From JAVKFF01 sp040226215 (GTDB lineage Bacteria; Pseudomonadota; Alphaproteobacteria; DSM-16000; Inquilinaceae), in assembly GCA_040226215.1 (NCBI GenBank), contig JAVKFF010000147.1:19491-83490 (forward strand): a stretch of DNA of 64,000 nt, given 5' to 3'. Below, one piece after another: positions 9,722 through 19,656 of the stretch. Positions within the stretch are counted from its first letter, which is position 1. Each line of letters begins with the position of its first letter. The notes under the pieces are model-generated. The model was not told where the DNA came from and ran no database searches. It saw only the letters and a program-made list of their open reading frames with translations. A program made the position numbers and the translations under genes.

Positions 9722-10483
9722 TCAGTCGAAACCGCGTTCGGCGCGGATCCGGGCGTAGGCGGTGTTGATGCGGGCCAGCTTGTCGGTGGCCACGTCGATG
9801 AACTCCTGGGGCATGCCCTGGGCGATCAGCCGGTCGGGGTGATGCTCGCGCACCAGCTTGCGGTAGGCCGTCTTGATCGTGGCGTCATCATTCCCGCGGC
9901 CGACCCCGAGAATGGTGTAGGGATCGGCCCGGTCAGGTCCGATCTCCTCGTTGCGCAGGCGTTCGAAGGTGGCCTCGTCGAGGCCGAACAGGCGGGCGAC
10001 GTCGGCCAGGAAGGCGATCTCCGTCTCATGGATCCGGCCGTCCGCCTTGGCGATGGCGAAGAGGCAGGACACCAGCTCTTCCAGGACCGCCGGGCGGTCG
10101 GCGAACATGCCGGCGATCTGCCGCGCATAGGGCGTGTAGCCGCTGCTGTCCTGCCGCGCGGCATTGAAGATGCGCGCGACTGTCTGGCTCTGTTCCGGCG
10201 GCACCCGGAAAACCTGCTTGAAGGCGTTGACCTCGTCCCTGGTCACCCGTCCGTCGGCCTTGGCCATCTTCGCGCCCAGCACGATGACGGCGATGGTGAA
10301 GGCGATGCGCTTGGTATTGTCGCGCGTGGCGGTGGCGGCGTCGCCGCCGGGCAGCAGGCCGGTCTGCTGGCCCGCGCGCTCGGCCGCATGGCCCAGCGCG
10401 GCACCCAGGATTCCGCCGAGCGGACCGCCCAGCGCGAAGCCGGCGGCGCCGCCGACGATCGCTCCCCAAATGCTCATTCCCAT
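9722..10483 (-). CDS. djlA: DjlA-type DnaJ co-chaperone with TerB domain
   Basis: The 253-aa protein has the DjlA layout. The N-terminal Gly-rich hydrophobic segment (IWGAIVGGAAGFALGG) probably inserts in the inner membrane. A TerB-like helical domain follows (~70-170, with KMAKADGRVTRDEVNAF and AIAKADGRIHETEIAFL). The C-terminal J domain (~185-253) carries the HPD motif in REHHPDRLIAQGMP. It would stimulate DnaK ATPase at the membrane. An alternative start two codons in (MSIWG) is possible. It lies 9 bp upstream of uup on the same strand, so the two are probably cotranscribed. Confidence 0.9.
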   Translation of the reverse strand: MGMSIWGAIVGGAAGFALGGPLGGILGAALGHAAERAGQQTGLLPGGDAATATRDNTKRIAFTIAVIVLGAKMAKADGRVTRDEVNAFKQVFRVPPEQSQTVARIFNAARQDSSGYTPYARQIAGMFADRPAVLEELVSCLFAIAKADGRIHETEIAFLADVARLFGLDEATFERLRNEEIGPDRADPYTILGVGRGNDDATIKTAYRKLVREHHPDRLIAQGMPQEFIDVATDKLARINTAYARIRAERGFD

Positions 10484-10540
10484 CGATCCCAGCGGATAGT
10501 CCGGTGCGTGCCGTCCGCCGTCGGCCGGTTTTGCGTAACC

Positions 10541-11134
10541 TCAGTTACCGCAGACGCCCACCCTGCTCAACAGGCGTCCCGTGACGTCCTCGACATAGTC
10601 CTCGAACTGTTCGGGACGGGCATCGATCAGGGAATCGAAGCGGTACGACATCATGTTGCAGTAGGTAACGGTGCCGAGTTCGCGAAGTTCCTGGGCTTCC
10701 TCATTGGCGATCGCCGTGCGGTAGCTGTCGAAGGCGGCCAGCGAATCGCTCGCCCCCTGACGGGTCAGATGCCGGCGCATCTCCTCGAGCCCGTTCTCCA
10801 GCAGGGTCTGCATGCGATAGGTGAACTGGGCGTACTGGGCATAGAGCTGATCGGAACCCCAGCTCTCCTCGCAGGCCAGCGATGCCAGCATCAGCTCGGT
10901 ATGCAGCCGCATCATCTGGTCGGCATGGGCGGCCGGCTCGGGCAGGCACTGGCTGTCGCCGGCCGGGTTGGGCAGCGCCTCGTTCAGCGCGCCCAGCGCC
11001 GTGCGGGCGCCGGTTTCCGTCGCTTCCCCGCGATAGACCTCATCCAGGCCCTCGACCTGGCCAATGGCCGGACCGCTGGCGCCGGCCAGCAGCGCGGTGA
11101 ACACAAAGACGTCGCGCAGACGGTGGCAGAGCAT
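10541..11134 (-). CDS. Secreted protein of unknown function
   Basis: The 197-aa product begins MLCHRLRDVFVFTALLAG, with a signal peptide probably cleaved near AIGQ (~26). The start at 11134 is chosen because GGGAGAAAG lies just upstream; longer in-frame starts would bury the signal peptide. The mature part is helical and has four cysteines (CLPEP, LACEES, TYCNMM and the terminal VCGN), suggesting two periplasmic disulfides. I recognise no family. It is separated by a 57-bp gap from djlA on the same strand. Confidence 0.75.
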   Translation of the reverse strand: MLCHRLRDVFVFTALLAGASGPAIGQVEGLDEVYRGEATETGARTALGALNEALPNPAGDSQCLPEPAAHADQMMRLHTELMLASLACEESWGSDQLYAQYAQFTYRMQTLLENGLEEMRRHLTRQGASDSLAAFDSYRTAIANEEAQELRELGTVTYCNMMSYRFDSLIDARPEQFEDYVEDVTGRLLSRVGVCGN

Positions 11135-11330
11135 TGCAGACTTTCTCCCGAGACTGATCGCCAGGTCATCCGGGGTGCTTCCGGAAGCGTCTTCATAGGG
11201 CGCCAGCCCATACTTGTGAAGCGCCGAGACTAATACGACTTCCTGGATGGGCCCCGTCGGCGGATGCCGGCTGGATTGCGTTCGCCTCCTACGACGGCTA
11301 TGTGATCGAAATGCGGCAGGGAGATTGATG

Positions 11331-12764
11331 ATGGCGGCACCCGCTTCCACCGAACAGCGCGTCATGGTGGACCCGGTCCTGATGGGGTCGCTGAAGCAGC
11401 TGCTGGGCGACCGGTTCAGCACCGCGCCGGCGGTGCTGGAGCAACATGGACGCGACGAATCGTATCATCCCGCCGTGGCGCCCGACGGCGTCGCCTTCGC
11501 CACCACCACCGCCGAGGTGGCCGAGATCGTGCAGCTGTGCGCCCGGCACGCCGTTCCCGTCATCCCGTTTGGCACCGGCACCTCGCTGGAAGGCGGCGTG
11601 GCGGCGCTGCGCGGCGGCATATCCGTCGATCTCAGCCAGATGAACCGGGTGCTCCGGGTCTCGGCCGCGGATCTCGACTGCACCGTCGAGGCTGGCGTCA
11701 CCCGCAAGCAGTTGAACGAACACCTGCGCGACACCGGCCTGTTCTTTCCCATCGATCCCGGCGCCGACGCCTCGCTGGGGGGCATGGCTTCCACCCGGGC
11801 GTCGGGTACCAACGCGGTGCGCTACGGCACCATGCGCGACAACGTGCTGGGCCTCACCGTGGTGCTGGCCGACGGTCGCGTGATCAGGACTGGCGGCCGC
11901 AGCCGCAAATCCTCGGCCGGCTACGACCTCACACGCCTCTTCATCGGGTCGGAGGGGACACTTGGCGTGATCACCGAGGTGACGCTGCGGCTCTACGGCA
12001 TCCCGGAATCGATGTCCGCGGCGGTCTGCGCCTTCCCGACGATCGCCGACGCGGTCGACACCGTCATCCTGACCATCCAGTCGGGCATCCCCGTGGCCCG
12101 GATCGAACTGCTCGACGAGGTACAGGTCGACGCCTCGAACCGCTTCTCCAAGCTCGACTACAAGGTCGCGCCGACGCTGTTCTTCGAGTTCCACGGCACG
12201 CAAGCCGGCGTTCAGGAGCAGGCGGAGATGGTGCGCGCCCTCGCCGCCGAGCATGGCGGCGAGGATTTCCGGTGGGCGAGCCGGACGGAGGACCGCAACC
12301 GGCTCTGGCAGGCGCGGCACGACGCCTACTACGCCGGCCTCGCCCTGCGGCCAGGCTCGCGCGGGATGCCGACCGATGTCTGCGTGCCGATCTCCCGGCT
12401 GGCCGAATGCATCGTCGAGACCAAGCGCGACCTGGCGGAGGCGGGCATCCTGGCTCCGCTGGTCGGCCATGTCGGCGATGGCAACTTCCATCTCGTCTAC
12501 GTGCTTGATCCCAATGACGATTCGGAGATCGCGCGTGCCAGTGCGCTGCACGAGAAGCTGGTTCTGCGGGCGCTCGCGATGGGGGGCACGTGCACCGGCG
12601 AGCACGGGGTCGGCTACGGCAAGATGCAGTTCATGGAGACCGAGCACGGGGAGGCGGTCGAGGTGATGCGCCAGATCAAACGGGCGCTCGATCCGGACAA
12701 CCTGATGAATCCGGGAAAGGTGATCCGCCCCGACATCACCTCCTCACCGGTCAATTATCCTTGA
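11331..12764 (+). CDS. FAD-linked oxidase, D-lactate dehydrogenase (cytochrome) type
   Basis: A 477-aa flavoprotein of the GlcD/LDHD/D2HGDH family. The N-terminal FAD-binding domain has VIPFGTGTSLEGG (~80) and DPGADASLGGMASTRASGTNAVRYG. The C-terminal substrate domain has the conserved GHVGDGNFH (metal/substrate histidines) and GTCTGEHGVGYGK. It likely oxidises a D-2-hydroxyacid, most probably D-lactate, passing electrons to a cytochrome or ETF. Two tandem ATGs occur at 11328 and 11331; AGGGAG is 7 nt from the second and only 4 nt from the first. The exact substrate cannot be read from sequence. Confidence 0.9.
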   Translation: MAAPASTEQRVMVDPVLMGSLKQLLGDRFSTAPAVLEQHGRDESYHPAVAPDGVAFATTTAEVAEIVQLCARHAVPVIPFGTGTSLEGGVAALRGGISVDLSQMNRVLRVSAADLDCTVEAGVTRKQLNEHLRDTGLFFPIDPGADASLGGMASTRASGTNAVRYGTMRDNVLGLTVVLADGRVIRTGGRSRKSSAGYDLTRLFIGSEGTLGVITEVTLRLYGIPESMSAAVCAFPTIADAVDTVILTIQSGIPVARIELLDEVQVDASNRFSKLDYKVAPTLFFEFHGTQAGVQEQAEMVRALAAEHGGEDFRWASRTEDRNRLWQARHDAYYAGLALRPGSRGMPTDVCVPISRLAECIVETKRDLAEAGILAPLVGHVGDGNFHLVYVLDPNDDSEIARASALHEKLVLRALAMGGTCTGEHGVGYGKMQFMETEHGEAVEVMRQIKRALDPDNLMNPGKVIRPDITSSPVNYP

Positions 12765-12927
12765 TTTCAAGGTTTTGTGGGGTTTGCCTCCGGCACCTCC
12801 AATGGTTAGGGTAGCGGCGACTTCAGGGGGTTTCGCCTTCGCGCCGTTCGCCAGGACATCGACGTGCCTGACGGTGTCGGTCGGTCGCCCGCGGGTAAGG
12901 AAGAGCGCCACATAGGGGCCAGGCCAC

Positions 12928-15900
12928 GTGAGGAAGATCCTCTTCGGTCTTTTCATTTTTGTCTGTCTGGCGGTCGTCGCGGTCCTCGTGGCGCCGAGCG
13001 TGATCGACTGGAACGAGCGGCGCGACTGGGTGGAGCGACGGCTGACCGCCTATCTCGGCCGCGCCGTGGAGATCGAGGGCGACATCGACCTGGCCCTGCT
13101 GCCCACGCCGATACTTACCGCCGAGAACGTCGTTCTCCTCGACGACGGGGGCGAGCCGCTGGTCGGCATCGGCGCGGTGGACGTGCGGGCGGGGTTCCTG
13201 CCGCTCGTCGTCGGCGATCTCGACATCGAGCGACTGGTGCTGATCGATACGACCATCGAACTCAGCGATGACGGCTTCGATCTTGCCGGCGCGGTCAGCC
13301 GCGATGCCGGCGGCATCCGGCTCGACCGGGTGACCGTCGAGAACGGCCGCATTCTCTGGCGGGAAACCGATGGCAGCACCCGCGTGCTGGTCGACCGGGT
13401 TTTCGCCCAGCTCACCGCCGAGAGCCTGGCCGGTCCGTTCACCTTCGTCGGCTCTTTCGAGGTCGGCGGTACCGGTTTCACGGCGGACATCTCGACCGGC
13501 CGGCTGTCCTCCGGCGGCGCCTGGCCGGTGGCGATGAACTTCGGCATCGACGGTTCCGACGCGCTGGCCGACTATGGCGGCCTCATCTCGACCGGCGGAC
13601 AGCTCCAGGGCGAGCTCGAAATCGAGGGTGCGAACGCCGCCCGGCTGGCCCAGCGACTGGTCGGCGGCATCGCCATGCCGACGCTGTTCGAGCAGCCCTT
13701 CAGTCTCGCCGCCAGGGTGAACGGCAATGCCGCAGACATCGCCTTCAGCGACCTCGGCTTCACCATGGGCGACGTGCGCATTACCGGCGATGTCGGCGTG
13801 GCGGCGGGGTCGGTGCCGGAGGTCGCGCTCGACCTTTCCGTCAACCATCTCGACGTTTCGGAATGGCGCTTCTCCGACGCGTCGGAAGGGCCGAGCCCGG
13901 CGGACTGGCTACTCGGCAATGCCGGCCCGGTGGCCTTTCCGCGCGACCTCGTGCTGTCCGTCGATGCCGAGATCGGCGCGCTGACCGCCGGCGGCGCGCC
14001 GATGCGCCAGTTGCGGATCGCCGCCCTGATGGCCGATGGCGTGGTCTCGGTCAGCCGCTTCACCTCGCAGCTTCCAGGCGGCAGCGACGTGCGCGGTGTC
14101 GGCACCCTGTCGGCGGAAGACGGCACGGCGCGTTTCGACAGCGGGATCGAGGTGGCCTCGGGCGACCTGCGCCGGCTGGTGGGCTGGCTTGGCCTCGACG
14201 TCAGCGATGTTCCCTCGACCCGATTGCGTGCCTTCACCGGCGAGGCGAACCTGACGGGCACCTGGAACGACCTGCAGGTCACCGGGCTCGACATCCGCGT
14301 CGACTCCACGCGGGTGACCGGCGGCATCGTGTTTCGTGACCGCGGCCGTCTGGGGATCGGCGCCAGGCTCACCGTCGACGCCGTCAACATCGACGGCTAT
14401 CTGCCACAGCCGCTGGGAACGCCGCGGGCAGCGCTCGCCGATCTCACCGGCTTCATCGACCGCAACTGGGGGCATCTCGTGGCGTTCGATGCCTCGGTCG
14501 AGATCGGCGTCGACACGCTCACGGTCGCCGATACGCGGCTCTCGGACCTGCGTGCCGACCTGATCCTCAATCAGAACACGCTCACCGTCTCCAACCTGGC
14601 GGTTGGCGGCGTCGAGGGCGGGCGCTTCGGATTGTCCGGCATGATCGGCCAGATCGTACCGCTCGCCGGCATCGACCTGACCCTGGAAGGCGGCGCGGCC
14701 GCGGTGCGGCCACTGCTGGATCTTGTCGACCAGCCCCTCGACTGGCCGGTCGAGAGGCTGGGCCAGGTGGCGGCGGTCGTGCGCGTGGTCGGTGATCCAG
14801 GCGAGGTCGACCTCGAGGCCAACCTCTCGGCGGCCGGCGGTACCGTGCTAGTCGGCGGCACGGTCCTGACACCGCTCGAGGCGCCGTCGCTCGACATCGC
14901 CCTGCGCGCCACCCATCCGCAGCTGCTGGGCGTTCTGCGGTTGATCGATCCCAACTATCGGCCGCGCGAGGAACTCGGCGACCTCGACATCTACACCCGC
15001 ATCGACGGCGTGACGCATTCCTTGCGTTTCGACGACATCATCGGCCAGGTCGGCCCAACCACCGTGGGCGGTGTGGCTACGCTCGATCTCACCGGCGATA
15101 TCCCGGCGCTTAGCGCGGAACTCTCGGCCAGCGCCATCCCGATCGACAACTTCCTGCCGGTGGTGGAAGCGAGCTTCGTTGCGCCCGGCGCCTCCCGCTG
15201 GTCGACCGATCCCTTCCAGTGGCCATCGCTTGAGGGCATCGATCTGTCGCTGCTGTTGTCCGCGCGCACCATCGGTATCGGCGGGCTGACATTGGCCGAC
15301 CCGGCGCTGCGCGCCCGGCTGACCGGCGGCGCGATCAGGCTCGACCAGCTTTCCGCTCGCCTTTTCGGCGGCACCTTCGGGCTCTCGGGTCGCTTCCTGC
15401 CGGGTAGCCGGACCGAGATCGATGCCGATATCCGGCTCGCCGATGCGGATCTGGCCCGGACTCTCGACCAAACCGCCGGCATCGAGGGGCTTACCGGTAC
15501 GCTCAACGCCCGGCTGGCGGTTGGCGGCGCGGGTACCAGCATGGCCGACCTCATCGGCCGGCTCGAGGGCGAGGGCCTGGTTTCGGTGGCGCAGGGCGTC
15601 GCGGAAGGCCTCGACCTCGAGGAGGCGGCGGTGCGCCTTGGCACGCTGGAAGGGCCGCTCGAATTCCTGCAGGTGCTGCGTGGGCCCCTGTCGAATGGCA
15701 CCAGCGAGTTCGCCGCGCTGAACGCCACGCTCGACGTTGCCGACGGGATCATCGGCTCGGAGGATATCCGCTGGCGGCTGAATGCCGGCCGGGGTGAAGG
15801 GGAAGCCCGGCTCGACATGGCGCGGCTGCAGTTCGACGCGATGATCGATCTCGGTTTCTTCGACTATCCGGAGGCGCCGGCATTCGGCCTGCGCATCTTC

Positions 15901-16185
15901 GGACCGCTCGACCGGCTGGAACGGCGCATCCAGGCGGAGTCGCTGCAGGCCTGGGTCGCCCAGCAGGCGGCGGAGGCGCTGACCGACCGGTTGCGCAACG
16001 AACCGGCACCCGACACCACGCCAGCACCGGGCGTCGAGGAAGAGCCGGCGGGCGGCGAGGACCCGCCGCCGGCCGATGGGTCGACGCAGCCGCCGGCCGA
16101 CGGGTCGACGCAGCCGCCGGACGGCGACGAGACGACACCCGGGCCACCGGCCGCAGCGGAGGACGGCGACCCGACCGCCTCCTGA
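12928..16185 (+). CDS. AsmA family protein
   Basis: A 1085-aa protein with an N-terminal membrane anchor (ILFGLFIFVCLAVVAVLV, ~4-21) and a long periplasmic body. The family start IDWNERRDWVERRLTAYLGR is clear, followed by repeating beta-rich segments typical of bridge-like lipid transfer proteins (AsmA/YhdP/TamB class). The AsmA C-terminal domain lies at ~830-1030. The last ~60 residues are a Pro/Asp/Glu-rich tail containing a tandem PPADGSTQ repeat. The family is implicated in moving phospholipids to the outer membrane. The start is GTG at 12928. The gene ends one base before the stop of the convergent ribbon-helix-helix gene. Confidence 0.9.
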   Translation: MRKILFGLFIFVCLAVVAVLVAPSVIDWNERRDWVERRLTAYLGRAVEIEGDIDLALLPTPILTAENVVLLDDGGEPLVGIGAVDVRAGFLPLVVGDLDIERLVLIDTTIELSDDGFDLAGAVSRDAGGIRLDRVTVENGRILWRETDGSTRVLVDRVFAQLTAESLAGPFTFVGSFEVGGTGFTADISTGRLSSGGAWPVAMNFGIDGSDALADYGGLISTGGQLQGELEIEGANAARLAQRLVGGIAMPTLFEQPFSLAARVNGNAADIAFSDLGFTMGDVRITGDVGVAAGSVPEVALDLSVNHLDVSEWRFSDASEGPSPADWLLGNAGPVAFPRDLVLSVDAEIGALTAGGAPMRQLRIAALMADGVVSVSRFTSQLPGGSDVRGVGTLSAEDGTARFDSGIEVASGDLRRLVGWLGLDVSDVPSTRLRAFTGEANLTGTWNDLQVTGLDIRVDSTRVTGGIVFRDRGRLGIGARLTVDAVNIDGYLPQPLGTPRAALADLTGFIDRNWGHLVAFDASVEIGVDTLTVADTRLSDLRADLILNQNTLTVSNLAVGGVEGGRFGLSGMIGQIVPLAGIDLTLEGGAAAVRPLLDLVDQPLDWPVERLGQVAAVVRVVGDPGEVDLEANLSAAGGTVLVGGTVLTPLEAPSLDIALRATHPQLLGVLRLIDPNYRPREELGDLDIYTRIDGVTHSLRFDDIIGQVGPTTVGGVATLDLTGDIPALSAELSASAIPIDNFLPVVEASFVAPGASRWSTDPFQWPSLEGIDLSLLLSARTIGIGGLTLADPALRARLTGGAIRLDQLSARLFGGTFGLSGRFLPGSRTEIDADIRLADADLARTLDQTAGIEGLTGTLNARLAVGGAGTSMADLIGRLEGEGLVSVAQGVAEGLDLEEAAVRLGTLEGPLEFLQVLRGPLSNGTSEFAALNATLDVADGIIGSEDIRWRLNAGRGEGEARLDMARLQFDAMIDLGFFDYPEAPAFGLRIFGPLDRLERRIQAESLQAWVAQQAAEALTDRLRNEPAPDTTPAPGVEEEPAGGEDPPPADGSTQPPADGSTQPPDGDETTPGPPAAAEDGDPTAS

Positions 16186-16419
16186 TCAGGGAGTGGGTTC
16201 GTGCTCGCCCTCCAGCCGGGCGAGCACGTAGACCCGAAGCGCGCTCGACAGGTTGGGCGGATCGGTCTCGCCGGCCCGCGCGGTGTCGACGGAACGGACC
16301 AATGCCGCCAGCGACATGCCGTCGGCTTCGGCAAGGCGCTTCAAGTGCCGCCAGAACGGCTCCTCGAGCGAGATGGAGGTGCGGTGGCCAGCGATGGTGA
16401 CGCTGCGCTTGCTCAGCAT
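16186..16419 (-). CDS. Ribbon-helix-helix domain protein
   Basis: A 77-aa protein resembling the RHH_4 family. The beta strand KRSVTIAGHRTSISLEE leads into helices FWRHLKRLAEADGMSLAALVRSVD, followed by SSALRVYVLARL. It is a likely small DNA-binding regulator. It lies 32 bp downstream of fumC on the same strand, a neighbourhood shared by many alphaproteobacteria, though the DUF4169 gene often found between them is absent here. Its 3' end abuts the AsmA-like gene tail to tail. Confidence 0.85.
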   Translation of the reverse strand: MLSKRSVTIAGHRTSISLEEPFWRHLKRLAEADGMSLAALVRSVDTARAGETDPPNLSSALRVYVLARLEGEHEPTP

Positions 16420-16451
16420 GGAACCGCCGACACCATGCCCGCGCCGAATGG

Positions 16452-17855
16452 TCAGGCGGTCGGTCCGACCATATTTTCCGGACGCACCCAGGCGTCGAAA
16501 TCCTCCTCGGACAACAGGCCGAGTTCGATCGCTGCCTCCTTCAGGGTCGTGCCCTCCGCATAGGCCTTCTTGGCCACCTTGGCGGCGTTGTCGTAGCCGA
16601 TATGCGGGTTCAGCGCGGTGACCAGCATGAGGCTTTCGTGCAGCAGCTGGTCGATGCGCTCGTGATTGGCCTCGATGCCGACCACGCAGTTGTCGGTGAA
16701 GGAGCGGGCGGCGTCGGCCATCAGCCGGATCGACTGCAGCAGCGCGTAGATCATCACCGGCTTGAAGACGTTGAGCTCGTAGTGCCCATTCGAGCCGGCG
16801 ACGGTGATGGTGACGTGATTGCCCATGATCATCGTGCAGACCATGGTCATCGCCTCCGACTGGGTCGGGTTCACCTTGCCGGGCATGATCGAGGAGCCGG
16901 GCTCGTTCGCCGGCAGGATCAACTCGCCGATGCCGCAGCGCGGGCCGGAGCCCAGCAGGCGCACGTCGTTGGCGATCTTCATCAGGGAAACGGCCAGCAC
17001 GTTGAGCGCGCCGGAGGCCTCGACGATGGCGTCGTGGGCCGCCAGCGCCTCGAACTTGTTTTCCGCCGTGACGAAGGCGAAGCCGGTGATGTCCGCGACC
17101 TTCTCCGCGAAGGTTTCGGCGAAGCCGACCTTGGCGTTCAGCCCGGTGCCGACGGCCGTGCCGCCCTGGGCCAGCTGCAGGAGCCGGGGCAGGGTGGCGC
17201 GCACCCGCTCGATGCCGTAGCGCACCTGGGTGGCGTAGCCGGAAAATTCCTGCCCCAGGGTCAGCGGCGTGGCGTCCTGGAGATGTGTGCGGCCGATCTT
17301 GACGATCTCGGCGAAGGCCTGGGACTTCTCCTCCAGCGCGTGGTGCAGGTGCTCCAGCGACGGGATCAGCTCATGCTCAATCTGCTCCACCGCGGCGATG
17401 TGCATCGCCGTCGGAAAGGTGTCGTTGGAGGACTGGCCCATGTTGCAGTGATCGTTGGGGTGCACCGGCTTCTTCGAGCCGATTTCCCCGCCCAGCATCT
17501 CGATCGCCCGGTTGGCGATGACCTCGTTGGCGTTCATGTTCGACTGGGTGCCCGAGCCGGTCTGCCAGACGACCAGCGGGAAGTGCTCGATCAGCGTGCC
17601 GTCGATCACCTCCTCGGCCGCTGCCACGATGGCGTTGCCGATTTCGGGGTCGAGCGCGCCCAGCGCCATGTTGGTCAGCGCCGAGGCCTTTTTCTGGATG
17701 CCCAGCGCGCGGACCAGCGGGCGCGGCATGCGTTCCCCGCCGATCTTGAAGTTCTCCAGGCTGCGCTGCGTCTGGGCGCCCCAGTAGCGGTCCGACGGGA
17801 CCTCCATCTCGCCCAGGCTGTCGGTCTCGATGCGAACGCTGACGGTGTCGGACAT
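16452..17855 (-). CDS. fumC: Class II fumarate hydratase
   Basis: FumC interconverts fumarate and malate in the TCA cycle. The 467-aa length is normal for the iron-independent class II enzyme. The family signature GSSIMPGKVNPTQ (~320) carries the catalytic serine loop; TGSGTQSNMNANEV and HPNDHCNMGQSSND contribute active-site residues. It starts MSDTVSVRIETDSLGE. The downstream ribbon-helix-helix gene is probably cotranscribed. Confidence 0.97.
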   Translation of the reverse strand: MSDTVSVRIETDSLGEMEVPSDRYWGAQTQRSLENFKIGGERMPRPLVRALGIQKKASALTNMALGALDPEIGNAIVAAAEEVIDGTLIEHFPLVVWQTGSGTQSNMNANEVIANRAIEMLGGEIGSKKPVHPNDHCNMGQSSNDTFPTAMHIAAVEQIEHELIPSLEHLHHALEEKSQAFAEIVKIGRTHLQDATPLTLGQEFSGYATQVRYGIERVRATLPRLLQLAQGGTAVGTGLNAKVGFAETFAEKVADITGFAFVTAENKFEALAAHDAIVEASGALNVLAVSLMKIANDVRLLGSGPRCGIGELILPANEPGSSIMPGKVNPTQSEAMTMVCTMIMGNHVTITVAGSNGHYELNVFKPVMIYALLQSIRLMADAARSFTDNCVVGIEANHERIDQLLHESLMLVTALNPHIGYDNAAKVAKKAYAEGTTLKEAAIELGLLSEEDFDAWVRPENMVGPTA

Positions 17856-17972
17856 GGGTCGGGGGTCTCTGTCGTGGCGGGGATGGCACTGGGCGTCTCA
17901 AATAGCCCATCCGGGGAGGGGACCGCAACGCGGCATCGGCGCCCGGCCCGTGCGGCCGCCCGCCCGCGTCGG

Positions 17973-19070
17973 TCAGTCGCCGGCAGGGGGTGCCAGCGGC
18001 GCCAGGCGACGGTTCACATGGCCCATCTTGCGTCCGGGCCGGGCCTCGGCCTTGCCGTAGAGATGCAGCTTGGCCCCCGGCTCGGCCAGCAATCGCGGCA
18101 CCTGGTCGACCTCGTCGCCGATCAGATTGGTCATCTCGGTGCGGAACAGGGCATCGGCGGGACCCAGCGGCAGGCCGCAAACGGCCCGCGCGAACTGCTC
18201 GAACTGGCAGGTGGCGGCGCCGTCCTGCGTCCAGTGGCCGGAATTGTGCGGCCGTGGCGCCATCTCGTTGACCAGCAGGCGGCCGTCCGGCGTAAGGAAC
18301 AGCTCGACGGCGAGGAGGCCGGTGAGATCGAAGGCCTCCGCCAGCGTGCGGCCGATCGTCTCCGCCTCCCTCAACACCGCGGCCGGGCGCGGCGCGGGGG
18401 CGGTCGAGGTCTTCAGGATGTGGTCGCGGTGCCGGTTCTCGGCCGCCGGCCACAGCGCCACCTCGCCCATGGCGTTGCGCGCCACGATCACCGAGAGCTC
18501 GGCCTCGAAGCCGACGAAGCCCTCCAGGATCGCCGGCGCCCCGTTCATCGCGGCCAGTGCCGGTGCCACGTCGTCCGCCGTGTCGAGCCGCGCCTGTCCC
18601 TTGCCGTCATAGCCGAGGCGGCGGGTCTTCAGGATCGCCGGCAGGCCGATCGTGGCGATGGCGCGGTCGAGGTCGGCGGCGCTGTCGACGGGTGCGAAGG
18701 GAGCGGTGCCGAGGCCCAGCCGCTGGGCGAAGCGCTTCTCCGCCAGGCGGTCCTGGCAGACCGCCAAAAGATCCGCGCCGGGACGCACGGGCACGCGGGT
18801 CGCCAGGTGGCGGACCGTCTCGAGGGGGATGTTCTCGAACTCGTAGGTCACCACGTCGACCGCGCGGGCGAAGGCGTCGAGGGCCGCCTTGTCCCCGTAG
18901 CCCGACAGGGTGACCGCCGCGGCGACCTGGGCTGTGGGGCTGCCGGGCTCGGGGCAGAAGACATGCGTGCGCAAGCCGAGGCGGGCCGCCGCCAGCGCGG
19001 TCATGCGGCCGAGCTGTCCGCCGCCCAGCATGCCGATGGTGGCGCCCGGGGAGAGGGGTTGCAGGCTCAT
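17973..19070 (-). CDS. purK: N5-carboxyaminoimidazole ribonucleotide synthase
   Basis: PurK converts AIR, bicarbonate and ATP to N5-CAIR in purine synthesis. The 365-aa ATP-grasp protein begins with GATIGMLGGGQLGRMTALAA, contains YEFENIP (~90) and the metal-binding NEMAPRPHNSGHWTQDG (~265). It lies 7 bp downstream of purE, which supplies the next enzyme of the pathway; the pair forms an operon. Confidence 0.96.
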   Translation of the reverse strand: MSLQPLSPGATIGMLGGGQLGRMTALAAARLGLRTHVFCPEPGSPTAQVAAAVTLSGYGDKAALDAFARAVDVVTYEFENIPLETVRHLATRVPVRPGADLLAVCQDRLAEKRFAQRLGLGTAPFAPVDSAADLDRAIATIGLPAILKTRRLGYDGKGQARLDTADDVAPALAAMNGAPAILEGFVGFEAELSVIVARNAMGEVALWPAAENRHRDHILKTSTAPAPRPAAVLREAETIGRTLAEAFDLTGLLAVELFLTPDGRLLVNEMAPRPHNSGHWTQDGAATCQFEQFARAVCGLPLGPADALFRTEMTNLIGDEVDQVPRLLAEPGAKLHLYGKAEARPGRKMGHVNRRLAPLAPPAGD

Positions 19071-19077
19071 GGGCCCG

Positions 19078-19581
19078 TCAATCGACGGTCGGGTGGTCGG
19101 CCACAGCGTCCGTCTGCGCCGCGCGCCAGGCGCTCACCGCGTGTGCCACCGCCTCGTTGGAAAGCGCGACGATCTGGGCCGCCAGCAGGCCGGCGTTCTT
19201 TGCCCCGGAGGCGCCTATCGCCAGCGTGCCGACGGGCACGCCGCCCGGCATCTGCACGATGGACAGCAGGCTGTCGAGGCCCTTCAGCGCCTTCGATTCC
19301 ACCGGCACGCCCAGCACCGGCAGCGCGGTCATGGCGGCGATCATGCCGGGCAGGTGGGCGGCACCGCCGGCGCCGGCGACAATCACCTTCAAGCCCCGCT
19401 CACGCGCGGTCCGGGCGTAGTCGGCCATGCGGTCCGGGGTGCGATGGGCGGAGACGATGCGGGTTTCGTGTGGCACGCCCAGCAGCGTCAGGATATCCGC
19501 CGCCTCGCGCATGGTGGGCCAGTCCGACTGGCTGCCCATGACGATACCGACGACGGGACGGGCGGATTGGCGATCGGTCAT
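19078..19581 (-). CDS. purE: N5-carboxyaminoimidazole ribonucleotide mutase
   Basis: PurE (class I) moves the carboxyl group of N5-CAIR to give CAIR. The 167-aa product has the phosphate-binding GSQSDWPTM, SAHRTPDRM and AGAGGAAHLPGM motifs and the GVPVESKALKGLDSLLSIVQMP segment. It is the first gene of the purEK pair. The 75 bp upstream separate it from the DUF465 gene on the same strand. Confidence 0.97.
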   Translation of the reverse strand: MTDRQSARPVVGIVMGSQSDWPTMREAADILTLLGVPHETRIVSAHRTPDRMADYARTARERGLKVIVAGAGGAAHLPGMIAAMTALPVLGVPVESKALKGLDSLLSIVQMPGGVPVGTLAIGASGAKNAGLLAAQIVALSNEAVAHAVSAWRAAQTDAVADHPTVD

Positions 19582-19656
19582 GTCGGTGGGTTGCTCGTGT
19601 GTCTCGAATGGCAGGGTCTGAGAGGCCGGGCCGGGGTCCGGGGGGCGGGCGACGGG

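Noticed and set aside
16200..16230. Terminator at the AsmA/ribbon-helix-helix junction
   Set aside because: An 11-bp perfect hairpin exists but has no T-tract and lies inside the coding end of the ribbon-helix-helix gene.
16602..19541. 979-codon plus-strand open frame opposite fumC and purEK
   Set aside because: Shadow frame; the minus strand encodes intact enzymes through the whole length.
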